NCBI GenBank assembly: GCA_023269675.1
Contig: JAHFSX010000002.1
Coordinates: 62,001 to 126,000 of the forward strand
DNA: 64,000 bases
Direction: 5' to 3'
Source: Verrucomicrobiota bacterium
GTDB lineage: Bacteria > Verrucomicrobiota > Kiritimatiellia > RFP12 > UBA1067
The position numbers were made by a program, and so were the translations under genes. Under the pieces are notes generated by a model that saw nothing but the letters and a program-made list of their open reading frames with translations, did no database searches and had not been told where the DNA came from. Position 1 is the stretch's first letter. Each line of letters begins with the position of its first letter. Positions 1 through 8,759 of this stretch are shown in pieces.

Positions 1-1
1 C

Positions 2-1426
2 TTCGAGATGCCGCTCCCGGAGGCGTTCGCGCACGCGGCGAGAGTCACGGTAAACGGCTTGCCCAGGGGGTTAAGATATAACACCCTGACCCGCATGATC
101 ACGGGCGTGCCCTCCCAGGCGGGCGCTTACACGGTCGTGTTTTCGGCGACGGGCATGCCGACGCAGACGGTCAAGCTCACCGTCGGCGCGCTGCCCGCAT
201 GGGCCTGGGGCACATTCAACGGGTTCATGGAGGGCGGCGGCTCCGCCTCGATGCGTGTGACGGCGCTGGGGAAAGTGACCGGCAAGCTCGCGTTCGGCAG
301 CACGAACTGCACGTTCAGCGCGACGTCATACGCGACAGGCGGGAGCGCGGAGGACGGGTTCTCCGTCGTTGTCGGTGCGAGGTTCGGCATGACGGTTTTA
401 CCGCTGGCGCTGCGGGTGAGCCATCCGGCGGGCTCCGACCCGCAGACGCTGAGCGTTGCAACAGGGTGGCTAGACGACAAGTTGCCGCTGACCCTGTACC
501 GCGATGTCTGGAAAGAAGCCGTCACGCGGCTTGCCCCCCACATCGGCTACTACACGGCCACGCTTCCGGGGAACGCGGGGCATGGCAGCGGCTACCTGAC
601 TTTCACGGTGGATCAGTCTGGCCAAGTGAAGGTCGCGGGCCGGCTGGGGGACGGCACATCGGTGTCTCTGTCCGGCGCGCTACTTCTCAACGCGGACGGG
701 CGCGTGTTCACGGCGGTGTATACCCGTCCGACGGCCTACAAGGGCGGCTGCCTGTTCGGCGTGGCCGAGTTCATAAGCCCTGCAAACGGGCCGGCATATC
801 TGACGCTTCCAGGCGATATTCCGTTCCAGTGGCAGAACCGCAGCCCGCTGGCGACCCGGGTCTACGGCGAAGGGTTCGATCGCACCCTGGGGCTCACCGG
901 CGGCTGGTACGGGAAACTGGGCAACCTGTACGACTACTACCGGGGCAAAGACCTGACGGTCGGCACGGACGAGGCTGCGCCGGCGCCCGAAATCACCGTG
1001 AGCACGCGCCGTTACGCCTCAATCAACTGGAACCCGAACGGGATCATGCTGACGCCCGTTCTCAACGCTTCCGGCATCATGACCGGACTGTCGTCTCTGC
1101 CGTCGCCGCAGCTCGGCACCTCCTCTGACGAAGAGGATGATGACAACGAGGTCAAACCTATCGATCTGCTTATCGCGCTGACGCGCGCGACGGGTGTGTT
1201 CAAGGGCTCGTTCAAAGCTTGGTTCGACTACGCTGAAACGCAAAATTACAAGCGCGTCACTTACCAGGGCGTGCTGACGCCCGAACGCAAGGACAAGGAC
1301 GACGGCGTCGCGGGACGCGGCTTCTTCCTGTGGCCGGACAAGGGACAGTACACGAGCGCGCTGAACAGGGTTGTACCGTACAGCTTCAACGCGTCAGCCG
1401 ATCTGAAGATCCTGCTTTCCGAATAG
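2..1426 (+). CDS. Secreted/surface protein with Ig-like repeat, 3' part only
   Basis: The reading frame is open from the window edge, so this is the C-terminal part of a longer protein. About 475 residues are visible. The first 60 contain a putative Ig-like (He_PIG type) module recognisable from the run GLPRGLRYNTLTRMITGVP followed by GAYTVVFSATG. The rest is rich in Gly, Thr and Ser with repeated beta-strand patterns (WGTFNGFMEGGG, GYYTATLPG, GYLTFTVDQSGQVKVAG) typical of secreted proteins of this kind of bacterium, and it ends in FNASADLKILLSE before a TAG stop. An acidic run (SSDEEDDDNE) lies near residue 375. No catalytic motif is visible. It converges on hypB with about 106 bp between stops. 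A cell-surface role is inference; the exact family is not recognised. Confidence 0.75.
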   Translation, partial: FEMPLPEAFAHAARVTVNGLPRGLRYNTLTRMITGVPSQAGAYTVVFSATGMPTQTVKLTVGALPAWAWGTFNGFMEGGGSASMRVTALGKVTGKLAFGSTNCTFSATSYATGGSAEDGFSVVVGARFGMTVLPLALRVSHPAGSDPQTLSVATGWLDDKLPLTLYRDVWKEAVTRLAPHIGYYTATLPGNAGHGSGYLTFTVDQSGQVKVAGRLGDGTSVSLSGALLLNADGRVFTAVYTRPTAYKGGCLFGVAEFISPANGPAYLTLPGDIPFQWQNRSPLATRVYGEGFDRTLGLTGGWYGKLGNLYDYYRGKDLTVGTDEAAPAPEITVSTRRYASINWNPNGIMLTPVLNASGIMTGLSSLPSPQLGTSSDEEDDDNEVKPIDLLIALTRATGVFKGSFKAWFDYAETQNYKRVTYQGVLTPERKDKDDGVAGRGFFLWPDKGQYTSALNRVVPYSFNASADLKILLSE

Positions 1427-1532
1427 CGCCTGATGCGGCCCGGCTCAGCCAGGCAGGGGCGGCGGCCATAGACCCCGGCCCCATGGCTTCACATGAAGCG
1501 CGGTGCCGTCCGCCTGCCCATGCTGACCGCTT

Positions 1533-2324
1533 TCACTCCGTGAGTTTGACCAGATAGTCCAGCCAGGCCTCCATGCCGAGACCGGTCTTGGCGCTCAGTT
1601 CGAAGATGAACACGCCGGGACGCACCTGCCGCAAATACGCCCGGCACGCCGCGGCGTTCCAGTCGAGATGCGGCACAAGGTCCATCTTGGTCAGCACCGC
1701 CACCGGCGCGTTCGAGAAGAGCGTCGGATATTTCACCGGCTTGTCTTCGCCCTCGGTGGTCGAGAGCAGCGCGATTTTGAACGTCTCCCCCAAATCGAAC
1801 GCCGCGGGGCAGACGAGGTTGCCCACGTTCTCGATGAAGAGCAGCTTGACGCCGTTGCCGGCAACTTCCGGCAACAGCCGGCCGACCTGCTCCGCGTCAA
1901 GGTGGCAGGAGTTGACGGTTTCGATCTGCCGCACCGGCGCGCCCCTGCCCTGCAGCCGGCGCGCATCGTTGTCGGTCCGCTGATCTCCCGTGATCACGGC
2001 GCACGGCACCTTGTCCCGCAACCCTTCGAGCGTGCGTTCCAGCAGATAGGTCTTGCCCGTCCCGGGCGAAGAGATCAGATTGACGGCCACGACGCCATGC
2101 GCTTTCAGCCAGGCGCGGTTCCGTTCGGCCTGCTCGTCATTGCGCGAGAGGATCTTCTGCCGTATCTCCACCGTCCGTGTTTCTGCCGTAGCGGACACAG
2201 GAAGCTCATCGGGGTGCTCATGGGAATGAGAATGGGCATTTCCCTCAAAATGTTCATGGGAATGCACCTGCCCGTCATGAGAGTGGACATGGGCATCTCC
2301 GCCGCAACCGCAATCTTTACACAT
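1533..2324 (-). CDS. hypB: HypB, GTPase for nickel insertion into [NiFe]-hydrogenase
   Basis: HypB binds nickel and uses GTP hydrolysis to deliver it, with HypA, to the hydrogenase large-subunit precursor in the cytoplasm. The 263-residue protein starts with the metal-site pattern MCKDCGCGG, followed by a histidine-rich stretch (about residues 11-38) that can store nickel. The P-loop SSPGTGKT is at about 85-92. The G-domain metal-site residues appear in NSCHLDA and GNLVCP, and the guanine-specificity motif in LTKMDL. It is the last gene of the hyp operon, 6 bp after hypA. Length and motif order are normal. Nothing suggests inactivation. Confidence 0.97.
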   Translation of the reverse strand: MCKDCGCGGDAHVHSHDGQVHSHEHFEGNAHSHSHEHPDELPVSATAETRTVEIRQKILSRNDEQAERNRAWLKAHGVVAVNLISSPGTGKTYLLERTLEGLRDKVPCAVITGDQRTDNDARRLQGRGAPVRQIETVNSCHLDAEQVGRLLPEVAGNGVKLLFIENVGNLVCPAAFDLGETFKIALLSTTEGEDKPVKYPTLFSNAPVAVLTKMDLVPHLDWNAAACRAYLRQVRPGVFIFELSAKTGLGMEAWLDYLVKLTE

Positions 2325-2330
2325 AATGGC

Positions 2331-2684
2331 CTACCTTTCGTCGACTTCAAGTTCAATGGATTTGATGTTGAGCTCGCGTCCCGCCGACAGCTCGACGTCC
2401 CTCGAACCGCACGCGGTGCACCCGACAAAGGCGGCGTCGGTCTGCGCCTCAAGCCCGCAGGCAAGGCACCGCACCCGTGTCGCCACCTGCTCGATGAACA
2501 GTTCGGCGCCGGCCGCAACCGTCTCTTCCGCCACCAGCGGGAACAAGGACCGCAACGCCTCGGGATCCACACCGGAAAGCGTTCCGACCGCAATCACGAC
2601 CCGCACCACGCGTATCGCGTGCTCTTTTGCTGCGGCCCCCTCGACCTGTTCGACCAGCGCCTGCGCTATGGATAGTTCATGCAT
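2331..2684 (-). CDS. hypA: HypA, nickel metallochaperone
   Basis: HypA is the small nickel chaperone that works with HypB in maturing the Ni-Fe site. The 117-residue protein begins MHELSIAQ, where His2 is the family's nickel ligand. It carries the structural zinc site as two CxxC pairs at about residues 73/76 (CLAC) and 89/92 (CTAC). Length is typical. It sits between hypE and hypB on the minus strand, 21 bp downstream of hypE and 6 bp upstream of hypB, so it is almost certainly co-transcribed. Confidence 0.96.
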   Translation of the reverse strand: MHELSIAQALVEQVEGAAAKEHAIRVVRVVIAVGTLSGVDPEALRSLFPLVAEETVAAGAELFIEQVATRVRCLACGLEAQTDAAFVGCTACGSRDVELSAGRELNIKSIELEVDER

Positions 2685-2705
2685 GATTAACCGGCTGTTC
2701 CGTGT

Positions 2706-3716
2706 TCAGCAGATTCGAGGGAGCAACTCGCCGCGCGGCACGTCCACCAAGCGACGACCGCCCGTCACCGTCTCCATCACCACGCGCCCCCTGTCGCGGG
2801 TCACGGTGCCCAGGCACACGGCGCCCGCGCCTTCGGACATCGCCCGCCAACGCGCCAGAATTTCCGGCGCGACCTCGCGGTCGCAAATCAGAATCAGCCG
2901 CCCCTCGGAGGCCGCGTGCAAAGGATCAATCCCCAGCATCTCCGCCACGGCCCGCGTGGCCGGCGCCAGCGGCAACTCGCGCTCCTTGAGCAGGATGCCG
3001 AGCTCGCGCCCCTCGACCATCTCGTTCAGTACCGCCGCCGCGCCGCCGCGGGTCGGGTCGCGCATGAAACGGACGGCCGCGCCAAACCCGCGCACCGCCA
3101 ATACCAGCCGGTGCACCGTGCCCGTGTCGCTCCTCGGCCCGTCGGTGAAATCCATGTTTTGCCGCGCCGACATCACCGCCATGCCGTGGTCGGCCAGCGT
3201 GCCGCTGACCAGCACGCAGTCGCCTTCCCGGATCCGCTCCATTCCCAGATCGAACTCGGGCAGGGCCAAGCCGATCCCCGCGGTGTTGACGTACAGGCCG
3301 TCGCCCTGGCCGCGCGCCACGACCTTGGTGTCCCCTGTCGCCACGGTGACGCCGCACGCGTCGGCCGCCGCGCGGACAGCATCCAGGATGCGGCCCAGAA
3401 CGCTGAACGGCAGCCCCTCCTCGATGATGAGTGCGAGCGAAAGCCACTTCGGTTCGCCGCCGCAGACCGCGAGGTCGTTCACGGTGCCGTGCACCGCGAG
3501 GTCGCCGATGTTGCCGCCCGGAAACTCCAGCGGCTGGACCACGAAGCTGTCGGTGGTGAAAACCAGCCGCTCGCCGGGCGACGGAAGCGTCGCGCCGTCA
3601 GGCAGACCGCGCAGCGGCCCGTTGCCGAACCGCGGCACGATCTCGCTTTCGATAAGCTCGCGCGTGAGCCGGCCGCCGCCGCCGTGCGCCAGTTGGATGA
3701 CCGTATCGGCGTTCAC
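2706..3716 (-). CDS. hypE: HypE, carbamoyl-to-thiocyanate dehydratase
   Basis: HypE receives a carbamoyl group from HypF on its C-terminal cysteine and dehydrates it with ATP to a thiocyanate, the source of the two CN ligands of the active-site iron. The 336-residue protein has the AIR-synthase-like fold signatures LAHGGGGRLTRELIE near the N-terminus and DPTRGGAAAVLNEM in the middle. It ends exactly in PRIC, so the essential terminal cysteine is present. Its start overlaps the hypD stop by 4 bp, indicating translational coupling. Confidence 0.97.
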   Translation of the reverse strand: MNADTVIQLAHGGGGRLTRELIESEIVPRFGNGPLRGLPDGATLPSPGERLVFTTDSFVVQPLEFPGGNIGDLAVHGTVNDLAVCGGEPKWLSLALIIEEGLPFSVLGRILDAVRAAADACGVTVATGDTKVVARGQGDGLYVNTAGIGLALPEFDLGMERIREGDCVLVSGTLADHGMAVMSARQNMDFTDGPRSDTGTVHRLVLAVRGFGAAVRFMRDPTRGGAAAVLNEMVEGRELGILLKERELPLAPATRAVAEMLGIDPLHAASEGRLILICDREVAPEILARWRAMSEGAGAVCLGTVTRDRGRVVMETVTGGRRLVDVPRGELLPRIC

Positions 3717-4837
3717 TTTCCGCCTCCTCGCTTTTCTTCAGGCAGCGTGTACTTGAAATACGCCGCGCAGGTACCCTCGGCGCTCACCATGCAGGGGCCG
3801 ACCGGCTGATCCGGGTTGCACACCTTGGCAAACAGGGCGCACGCCGTGGGGCGGAGCTTTCCCTTGATGACATCCCCGCACCGGCAGCCTGCGTGCTGAC
3901 GGCCGGGCCGCACCGGCAGCCCGAATTTTCTTTCCGCATCATAGGCGGCAAACTCCGTCCGCAGACCGAGACCGCTGGACGGGATTACGCCGATGCCGCG
4001 CCAAGACGCGTCCACCGGCTCCAGGTACCGCGCGATGCGCGCCTGCGCCTTGGGATTGCCTTCGGGCCGGACGACGCGGGCGTACTGGTTCTCAACCCTC
4101 GCCTCGTTCTTGAGCGCCTGGCCGAGGATACCGTGCACGCCGTACAGAATGTCGAGCGGCTCAAAGCCCGCGATCACGCAGGGCACGCGGTAGGCGGCGG
4201 CGAAAGGTTCATACGCCCGCGAGCCGATGATGGCGCTCACATGCGCCGGACAGAGAAAAGCGTCGATCTTGATTTCCTTGTCGGCCAGCAGCGCGTGCAA
4301 CGCGGGCGGGACAAGCTTGAAGGCCGTGAGGAGCGACACGTTGCGCACTCCCGCGCGCAGGGCTTCCTCAACGATACTCACCACCGGCGCGATCGTGGTC
4401 TCGAAACCGATCGCCAGGAAGACGACCTCGCGCTCGGGATGCGCCCGCGCGAGTTCGACCGCCGCGCTGGGCGAGTAACAAACCCGGACGTCGCCGCCCC
4501 CCGAGCGGCAGGCGGTCAGATCGGAGTCCGAGCCCGGCACGCGGATCATGTCCCCAAACGTCGCCAGGATCGCGCCCTTGCCGGCCAGAGCGATCGCGGT
4601 GTCGATGTAACCCGGATCGGTCACGCAGACCGGACAGCCCGGCCCGCTGATCAGCTCCACGTTTTCGGGCAGCAGCTGCCGGATCCCGTAACGGCCGATC
4701 GCCATGGTGTGGCTGCCGCACACCTCCATGATGCGCACGCGCCGGCCTTGGCCAGCCAAGGCCCGGCCCTGCTCCGCGATCATCCGCACGAATTGCGCCG
4801 CAACCTCGGGATTCCGGAACCCGTCGATATAGTTCAT
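3713..4837 (-). CDS. hypD: HypD, Fe-S scaffold for Fe(CN)2CO assembly
   Basis: HypD, with HypC, carries the iron atom while CN and CO ligands are attached. The 374-residue protein shows the invariant elements MEVCGSHTMAIGRYGIRQLL (Cys40) and SGPGCPVCVT (Cys68, Cys71). C-terminal cysteines suited to the [4Fe-4S] cluster occur in CRCGDVIKG, CALFAKVC and GPCMVSAEGTCAAYF. It overlaps hypC upstream and hypE downstream by 4 bp each, so the three proteins are probably made in step. Length is normal for the family. Confidence 0.97.
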   Translation of the reverse strand: MNYIDGFRNPEVAAQFVRMIAEQGRALAGQGRRVRIMEVCGSHTMAIGRYGIRQLLPENVELISGPGCPVCVTDPGYIDTAIALAGKGAILATFGDMIRVPGSDSDLTACRSGGGDVRVCYSPSAAVELARAHPEREVVFLAIGFETTIAPVVSIVEEALRAGVRNVSLLTAFKLVPPALHALLADKEIKIDAFLCPAHVSAIIGSRAYEPFAAAYRVPCVIAGFEPLDILYGVHGILGQALKNEARVENQYARVVRPEGNPKAQARIARYLEPVDASWRGIGVIPSSGLGLRTEFAAYDAERKFGLPVRPGRQHAGCRCGDVIKGKLRPTACALFAKVCNPDQPVGPCMVSAEGTCAAYFKYTLPEEKRGGGK

Positions 4838-5076
4838 TCCGCCACCGCGCCTTCCGACGCGCCTTGGGCGATCTCCTCGAAGAGCGCCAGCGTGGCGTCG
4901 GCCTCCGCTTGATCCAGCGTCTCGATGGCGAAACCCGCATGGACGATCACATAGACGCCGGGACGCGCATCGGTCACCAGCGAAAGGTCGACCACCTGGC
5001 GGCTGCCACCCAAGTCGGCCACGCCTTTGCCGTCGGCGCGGATCTCAACAATTTTCATCGGCACCGCTAAACACAT
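4834..5076 (-). CDS. hypC: HypC/HupF-family hydrogenase maturation chaperone
   Basis: An 80-residue protein starting MCLAVPMKIVEI. Cys2, exposed after Met removal, is the family residue that contacts the iron precursor in the HypC-HypD complex and the large-subunit precursor. The rest matches the small beta-barrel family (VVDLSLVTDARPGVYVIVHAGFAI). Only one hypC-type gene is present, consistent with a single hydrogenase client here. It is 10 bp downstream of hypF and overlaps hypD by 4 bp. Confidence 0.96.
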   Translation of the reverse strand: MCLAVPMKIVEIRADGKGVADLGGSRQVVDLSLVTDARPGVYVIVHAGFAIETLDQAEADATLALFEEIAQGASEGAVAE

Positions 5077-5086
5077 TTCGAACTCC

Positions 5087-7426
5087 TTAAAGCCGCATGT
5101 TGCCAGCCACCACCGCCTGCCCCAAGGCGATACAACCGTCGTTCGGCGGGACCCGCCGGTGCAATAGCACGCGCACGCCTTGCGCCTCCAACCGCGGCAC
5201 CACGAGATCGGTGAGTATGCGGTTCATGAAAACGCCCCCGCTGAGTGCCACCGGGCCTGCGGCGCCGCGCGACAGGCCGTAGTTTACCATGAAAACCGCT
5301 GCATCGGCAATGGCGCCATGCGCCGCAAAGGCCCATTCCTCCTCGCGGCCGGCGGTCAGCCGGGCATCGGCCAGCAGTGAAAAGGCCTCGCGCCAGCTGA
5401 TGACCAGACCGCCCTCTTTCTCCACGGCCGAGAACGGGAGGTGCGGCACGTCGCGCCTCGTCGCGCGCCGCGCGGCGGCCTCCAGGCGGATCGCGGACTG
5501 GCCCTCATACGTGACGGTCTCCGGCGCGATACCCAGCAAAGCCGAGAAGGCGTCGAACACTCTCCCGGCCGCATGTGTCAGCGGGGCGTTCAATTTTTGC
5601 ACGCACTGCTGCCGCCACGCCGCGGCCTCCTCGGCCGACACACCCAAACGGCGCAGCCGCTCTTCGGTCAGCTCGACCCCCGCGTCCACCCAGCGTGCGA
5701 TCACCTGGCGTGCCGGGCGCCGCACCGCCGCGTCGCCGCCCGGCAGCTGCGCCGGCGCGAAGGTCGCGAGCCTCCGGTAACCGGAGGGGTCGACAGCGAG
5801 CAGTTCCGCGCCCCAGACGGTGCCGTCCGTTCCCCAGCCTGTGCCGTCCATCACCAGCGCCAGACCGGCCTGTTCACCATGCTCCGCCAACGCCGCCGCC
5901 GCGTGGGCGTGATGATGCTGCACCTCGACCACCGGGAGCCCGCGCTCGGCGGCCAGGCGGCGACCCAACAGGGTCGCGTGCATGTCGGGATGCAGGTCCA
6001 CCGCCACCGCTTCAGCTCTGCGCTCCAGAAAAAGCGGCAGGGAGCGAGCCACGCGCTCGAGGCCGTCCAGCGCCTCCGGGCTCTCCAGGTCACCCACGTG
6101 CGGCGAGAGCACCACGCGGTCCTCGAACCCGAGCGCCACGGCGTTCTTGAGTTCCGCTCCCATCGCCAGCACGCAGCGCTGCAGCGGCCGCGCCAGAAGG
6201 ATGGCGTTGGGCGCGTAGCCGCGCGCCCGCCGCCAGAGCTGCGGCGCGCCGCGCTGGATCACCGCGATCGAGTCGTCGGCGCGCAGATTGATCTCGCGGT
6301 CGTGGCACAGCAGCAGATCCGCGATGCCTCCCAGGCGCTCCCGGGCCTCCGCGTTCGTCAGGCAGATCGGCTCCCCGCCGCGGTTGCCGCTGGTCATCAC
6401 CAGCAGTTCAAACGCCGGCACCGGATCACCCGCCAGCGGCGCGAGCAACAGGAGATGCAGGGGCGAAGTCGGCAGCATCACGCCCAAGGTCGGCGCGTCC
6501 GGCGTGAGCAGGTCGAGCGGCAGGCGTCCTCCGCGCGCGGCCTCGGGCAACACGTCGAGAATCACGATCGGAGCTTCCGCCGAAGCGAGCAGCGCCTCGG
6601 CATCGGGCGGCACGGCACAGAAACGGCGCACGGTCGCCATGTCCGCGGCCATCACCGCGAAAGGCTTGTGGGGACGGCGCTTGCGCGCGCGCAACGTCTG
6701 CAGAGCCGCGCGGTCAAAGGCGTCCGCGGCCAGCAGGAAGCCCCCGATGCCGCGCACGCCGACGATCCCCCCGCGAGCCAGCTCGCCGCGCGCGCCGCGC
6801 AGCGGGTCACCCGCCATGGCAACGCCCTGTAGATCCTCCAGTGTCAGGTGAGGGCCGCAGCTTGGACAGGCCATGCTCTCGGCGTGGAAACGGCGGTCGC
6901 GGGGGTTCTCGTACTCCGCGCGGCAGACGGGGCAGAGAGGAAAGGCCGAGAGCGTGGTGCGGCCGCGGTCGTACGGCATGGACTCCACCACGGTGTAGCG
7001 CGGCCCGCACCGCGTGCAGGTGGTGAAGGGGTAACCGTAACGCCGGTTCTGCGGGTCCTGGACCTCGGCCCGGCACGCCTCACAAAGCGCCAGGTCGGCG
7101 GGGATCACCACGGTCGGGCGTCCCGACAGCTCGCTCGCCAAGATCGTGAAATCCGCCGCGCCCGCGCCTTCGGGCAAGACGCCGGACTCGATCTCGCTGA
7201 CCGTGTCCAACCGGGCATGCGGCGGAAGCGCATGCGGCAGCCGCCGCATAAAAGCTTCGATGACCCGCGCGTCGCCCTCCAGCCGCAGGCGCACCACGCC
7301 GGTGCGGTTCTGCACCCAACCGCAGAGGCCGGCCTCCTCGGCCAGCAGGTAGATCGTCGGACGCAGCCCCACGCCTTGGACCACCCCCGCCAGGTCAAAA
7401 ACCCTTATGACTTTACCAGCTTTCAT
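5087..7426 (-). CDS. hypF: HypF, carbamoyltransferase of hydrogenase maturation
   Basis: HypF converts carbamoyl phosphate and ATP to carbamoyl-adenylate and transfers the carbamoyl group to HypE. The 779-residue protein shows all domains in order: an acylphosphatase-like N-terminus (GVVQGVGLRPTIYLLAEEAG), a double zinc-finger region with CEAC, CTRCGPRY, CPVC and CPSCGPH, a YrdC-like nucleotide-binding domain (KRRPHKPFAVM), and a Kae1-like C-terminal domain with the metal motif VQHHHAHAAAALAEHG. It is the first hyp gene. The regulator gene ends 83 bp upstream on the same strand, so the two may share a transcript. Confidence 0.97.
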   Translation of the reverse strand: MKAGKVIRVFDLAGVVQGVGLRPTIYLLAEEAGLCGWVQNRTGVVRLRLEGDARVIEAFMRRLPHALPPHARLDTVSEIESGVLPEGAGAADFTILASELSGRPTVVIPADLALCEACRAEVQDPQNRRYGYPFTTCTRCGPRYTVVESMPYDRGRTTLSAFPLCPVCRAEYENPRDRRFHAESMACPSCGPHLTLEDLQGVAMAGDPLRGARGELARGGIVGVRGIGGFLLAADAFDRAALQTLRARKRRPHKPFAVMAADMATVRRFCAVPPDAEALLASAEAPIVILDVLPEAARGGRLPLDLLTPDAPTLGVMLPTSPLHLLLLAPLAGDPVPAFELLVMTSGNRGGEPICLTNAEARERLGGIADLLLCHDREINLRADDSIAVIQRGAPQLWRRARGYAPNAILLARPLQRCVLAMGAELKNAVALGFEDRVVLSPHVGDLESPEALDGLERVARSLPLFLERRAEAVAVDLHPDMHATLLGRRLAAERGLPVVEVQHHHAHAAAALAEHGEQAGLALVMDGTGWGTDGTVWGAELLAVDPSGYRRLATFAPAQLPGGDAAVRRPARQVIARWVDAGVELTEERLRRLGVSAEEAAAWRQQCVQKLNAPLTHAAGRVFDAFSALLGIAPETVTYEGQSAIRLEAAARRATRRDVPHLPFSAVEKEGGLVISWREAFSLLADARLTAGREEEWAFAAHGAIADAAVFMVNYGLSRGAAGPVALSGGVFMNRILTDLVVPRLEAQGVRVLLHRRVPPNDGCIALGQAVVAGNMRL

Positions 7427-7509
7427 TATGCCGACACACCGATTACTTTTTATGGTTGCCGTTTCCTGGGGTCATCGCTGCAGTTGAACCAAGAAAGCGC
7501 CATCGGAAG

Positions 7510-8532
7510 CTACCTTTGCACGCATTTGCCAGATTCCCGGTTGTGCTGACGCCACTGGCAGGGAGTCATGCCTGTGCGCTTGTGGAACACCTTGGCGAAA
7601 TAATTCGGTCCGGTGAACCCCGACTGATGGGCAACCTGGGCGATTGAAAGCGTCAAGTCCCGCAGCCTTTCCGAGGCACGCTCGAAACGTTTCTCAGCGA
7701 GGAAATCCGAGAAGGTGGTCCCGGTCTGGCGGCGAAAGATCAGCGAAAAGTGATTCGGAGTGATGTGGGCGGCCCGCGCGATATCCGCCACCGTCACGGG
7801 CAAGTGCGGATTGGCCCCCACAACAGATTGCACCACGTCCACCAAGGTCGCCTGAGTTGATCCGGCAACATGACGGAACTCGGGCTCGTGAACCTCCTTC
7901 AACGCGTGGTTGAGCTTAGCCTCAATCCCTTGCGCGGGTCCCGTATCCGTATGCGCTGCGCGACCCGCAAGACGGCCATGCAGCGATTCGGCTAACGTCG
8001 CGGCCGCCGTGTCCACGATCTCGCCCACGATCTTCAGCTTCGCCGCGGGCAACTCAGGCAAATCATCATAGGCTTGACGCAGCTTCACCGGGTCGATGCC
8101 CAAATCACGCGCGATCTTGCGCGTGATCCGCCATCCCTGCTTACGGTCCGGCAGCGAAAAGGCACACGAACTGATCACCACCATCTCCGCATCTGGCGGC
8201 AGATCAGGCCCTGCCACGGGAGAGGCGACCACGCAGGCGCCGCCATGGCAACGGCCCTCCGTGATCTGGCCGCGTCCGCGGGCGGCCAGCGCGAGCAGCG
8301 AATGACAGGTGACGCACCGCTGGAGTCCCTGCGGCACTTCATGCAACAGGCGGCAGAACTGCGGCAGTTCGCGCTCGCTGTCGCATACCGGCACCTGTCC
8401 GAACGAACCGCCGCGGGACCACACCACGAGCAACCCCACGCCGGTGAGCTCCCGCACCAATGCATTCAGCTTACAGAGGGCAGGCGTGTTACAGGCCCCC
8501 CGCAGCAGGTTTTCCAGTTCGATCAATGCCAT
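7510..8532 (-). CDS. PocR-domain AraC-family transcriptional regulator
   Basis: A 340-residue regulator. The N-terminal about 175 residues match the PocR sensory-domain pattern, with a cysteine series (C50 region VPVCDSERELPQFCRLLHE, then RCVTCHSLLALAARG, GRCHGGACVVASPV). The C-terminal about 100 residues form an AraC double helix-turn-helix (VADIARAAHITPNHFSLIFR, then IAQVAHQSGFTGPNYFAKVF). The family usually senses a small ligand through the PocR domain and activates transcription; the cysteines leave room for a metal or redox input, which is inference. It lies upstream of hypF on the same strand and divergent from the hydrogenase structural genes, so control of both units is the simplest reading. 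Confidence 0.9.
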   Translation of the reverse strand: MALIELENLLRGACNTPALCKLNALVRELTGVGLLVVWSRGGSFGQVPVCDSERELPQFCRLLHEVPQGLQRCVTCHSLLALAARGRGQITEGRCHGGACVVASPVAGPDLPPDAEMVVISSCAFSLPDRKQGWRITRKIARDLGIDPVKLRQAYDDLPELPAAKLKIVGEIVDTAAATLAESLHGRLAGRAAHTDTGPAQGIEAKLNHALKEVHEPEFRHVAGSTQATLVDVVQSVVGANPHLPVTVADIARAAHITPNHFSLIFRRQTGTTFSDFLAEKRFERASERLRDLTLSIAQVAHQSGFTGPNYFAKVFHKRTGMTPCQWRQHNRESGKCVQR

Positions 8533-8594
8533 AGAGTCATGATATCACGCACTCGGCTGCTTGTACATTCCGCGTGAAGGCAAATACCGAACCC

Positions 8595-8640
8595 AAAATC
8601 GTAGAGACTTACCCATCTTCGTAGAACACTCATCTACGTT
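8595..8640 (+). promoter_or_regulatory. Candidate AraC-type operator: phased repeats upstream of hydrogenase promoter
   Basis: The octamers TCGTAGAG (8599) and TCGTAGAA (8619) are direct repeats exactly 20 bp apart, about two helical turns, as expected for an AraC-family dimer. A third CGTAGA core follows in inverted orientation (ATCTACG, 8632-8638). The block lies between the divergently transcribed regulator gene and the hydrogenase genes and abuts the -35 region of the promoter noted next. Confidence 0.55.
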
Positions 8641-8664
8641 TCCGCTTCACGGGTCATATATAAT
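8636..8664 (+). promoter_or_regulatory. Probable hydrogenase promoter with good -10 and poor -35
   Basis: A perfect TATAAT sits at 8659-8664. The position 17 bp upstream (about 8636-8641) holds ACGTTT, a poor -35 match that overlaps the edge of the phased repeats. This is the pattern of an activator-dependent promoter. Transcription would begin near 8671 and give an untranslated leader of nearly 290 nt before the small-subunit gene. Confidence 0.5.
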
Positions 8665-8759
8665 GGCACAGCGGCAAACTACTTTCGGCCGCGCGGAAGT
8701 TTCTGCAGCAAAGACCGGTCACTGAGAGGAGACAAAATATAATGAACATGACACGCAGG

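Noticed and set aside
5441..6832. 463-codon plus-strand frame
   Set aside because: Antisense of hypF; Arg/His/Gln-rich with no family resemblance.
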